Positions 63,884 through 64,000 of a stretch of DNA of 64,000 nucleotides are shown one piece after another. The position numbers were made by a program, and so were the translations under genes. This DNA is from Methylomonas sp. LW13 (GTDB lineage: Bacteria; Pseudomonadota; Gammaproteobacteria; Methylococcales; Methylomonadaceae): assembly GCF_016865255.1 (NCBI RefSeq), contig NZ_CP033381.1, forward strand, positions 2,356,001 to 2,420,000. The letters are read 5' to 3'. Numbering within the stretch: position 1 is the first letter of the stretch; the number at the start of each line of letters is the position of its first letter. The notes beneath the pieces are model-generated. The model searched no databases, was not told the DNA's origin, and worked only from the letters and a program-made list of their open reading frames with translations.

Positions 63884-64000
63884 AGACCACTCACTATCAA
63901 GGATTAAACAGGCGTGATGCCGATAATGTCGTATCACTATTTATGCCATGTTTATAAGCCTTGCCAAGTCTGGCCTTATTACACCGGATTAGAGAAAAAT
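63884..64000. other. Window end, no gene seen
   Basis: Promoter region of the small minus-strand gene; nothing further recognised. Confidence 0.4.

Overview
The window looks like chromosome of a Gram-negative gammaproteobacterium. The style (TonB receptor, planctomycete-type DUF1549/DUF1501 pair, many c-type cytochromes, MdtABC efflux, multi-PAS kinases) suggests a methylotroph or methanotroph such as Methylomonas. That genus call is inference; no marker gene is present. No tRNA, rRNA, CRISPR array, prophage or insertion sequence was seen.

Layout: (1) 1-11.5 kb, plus strand: the 3' end of a TonB-dependent receptor gene and an SMP-30 protein. After a terminator and a sigma-54-type promoter comes a periplasmic redox cluster: a cysteine-less rhodanese, DUF1549/DUF1553 protein, Tat-exported DUF1501 protein, small cytochrome c, two peroxiredoxin-like proteins around a diheme cytochrome, and a PepSY membrane protein. 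(2) 11.7-20.4 kb, minus strand: a sulfur locus with sulfate ABC transporter cysTWA, regulator cysB, cysK, serine acetyltransferase, a family 2A encapsulin shell and its cysteine desulfurase cargo. Divergent from it are a DUF2292 protein and an alginate-export-type porin. (3) 22.7-32.0 kb: a very large hybrid histidine kinase and its partner, a multi-receiver EAL phosphodiesterase. (4) 32.2-43.5 kb: a guanidine-degradation operon. A sigma-54 promoter with upstream NtrC-like sites precedes a guanidine-I (ykkC) riboswitch, then an ABC transporter, two DUF1989 proteins (carboxyguanidine deiminase), a 'urea carboxylase' that is best read as guanidine carboxylase, allophanate hydrolase and a porin. 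(5) 43.7-44.8 kb: rhomboid protease and a small membrane protein. (6) 45.0-54.7 kb, minus strand: TetR regulator-mdtA-mdtB-mdtC-outer membrane factor. (7) 55.0-59.4 kb: metallo-beta-lactamase-fold lipoprotein, FadL-type channel, aminotransferase. (8) 59.6-63.7 kb: an unusual cluster of GTP cyclohydrolase II, RibD-type reductase, zinc-less MDR dehydrogenase, PTPS-family protein and GT4 glycosyltransferase, probably making an unidentified pterin- or flavin-like product.

The most promising points for follow-up are the sulfur encapsulin locus joined to sulfate import and cysteine synthesis, the guanidine operon with dual nitrogen and guanidine control, the undescribed periplasmic redox cluster, and the RibA/RibD/PTPS/glycosyltransferase cluster. 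All assignments come from reading the sequence; no database search was run.
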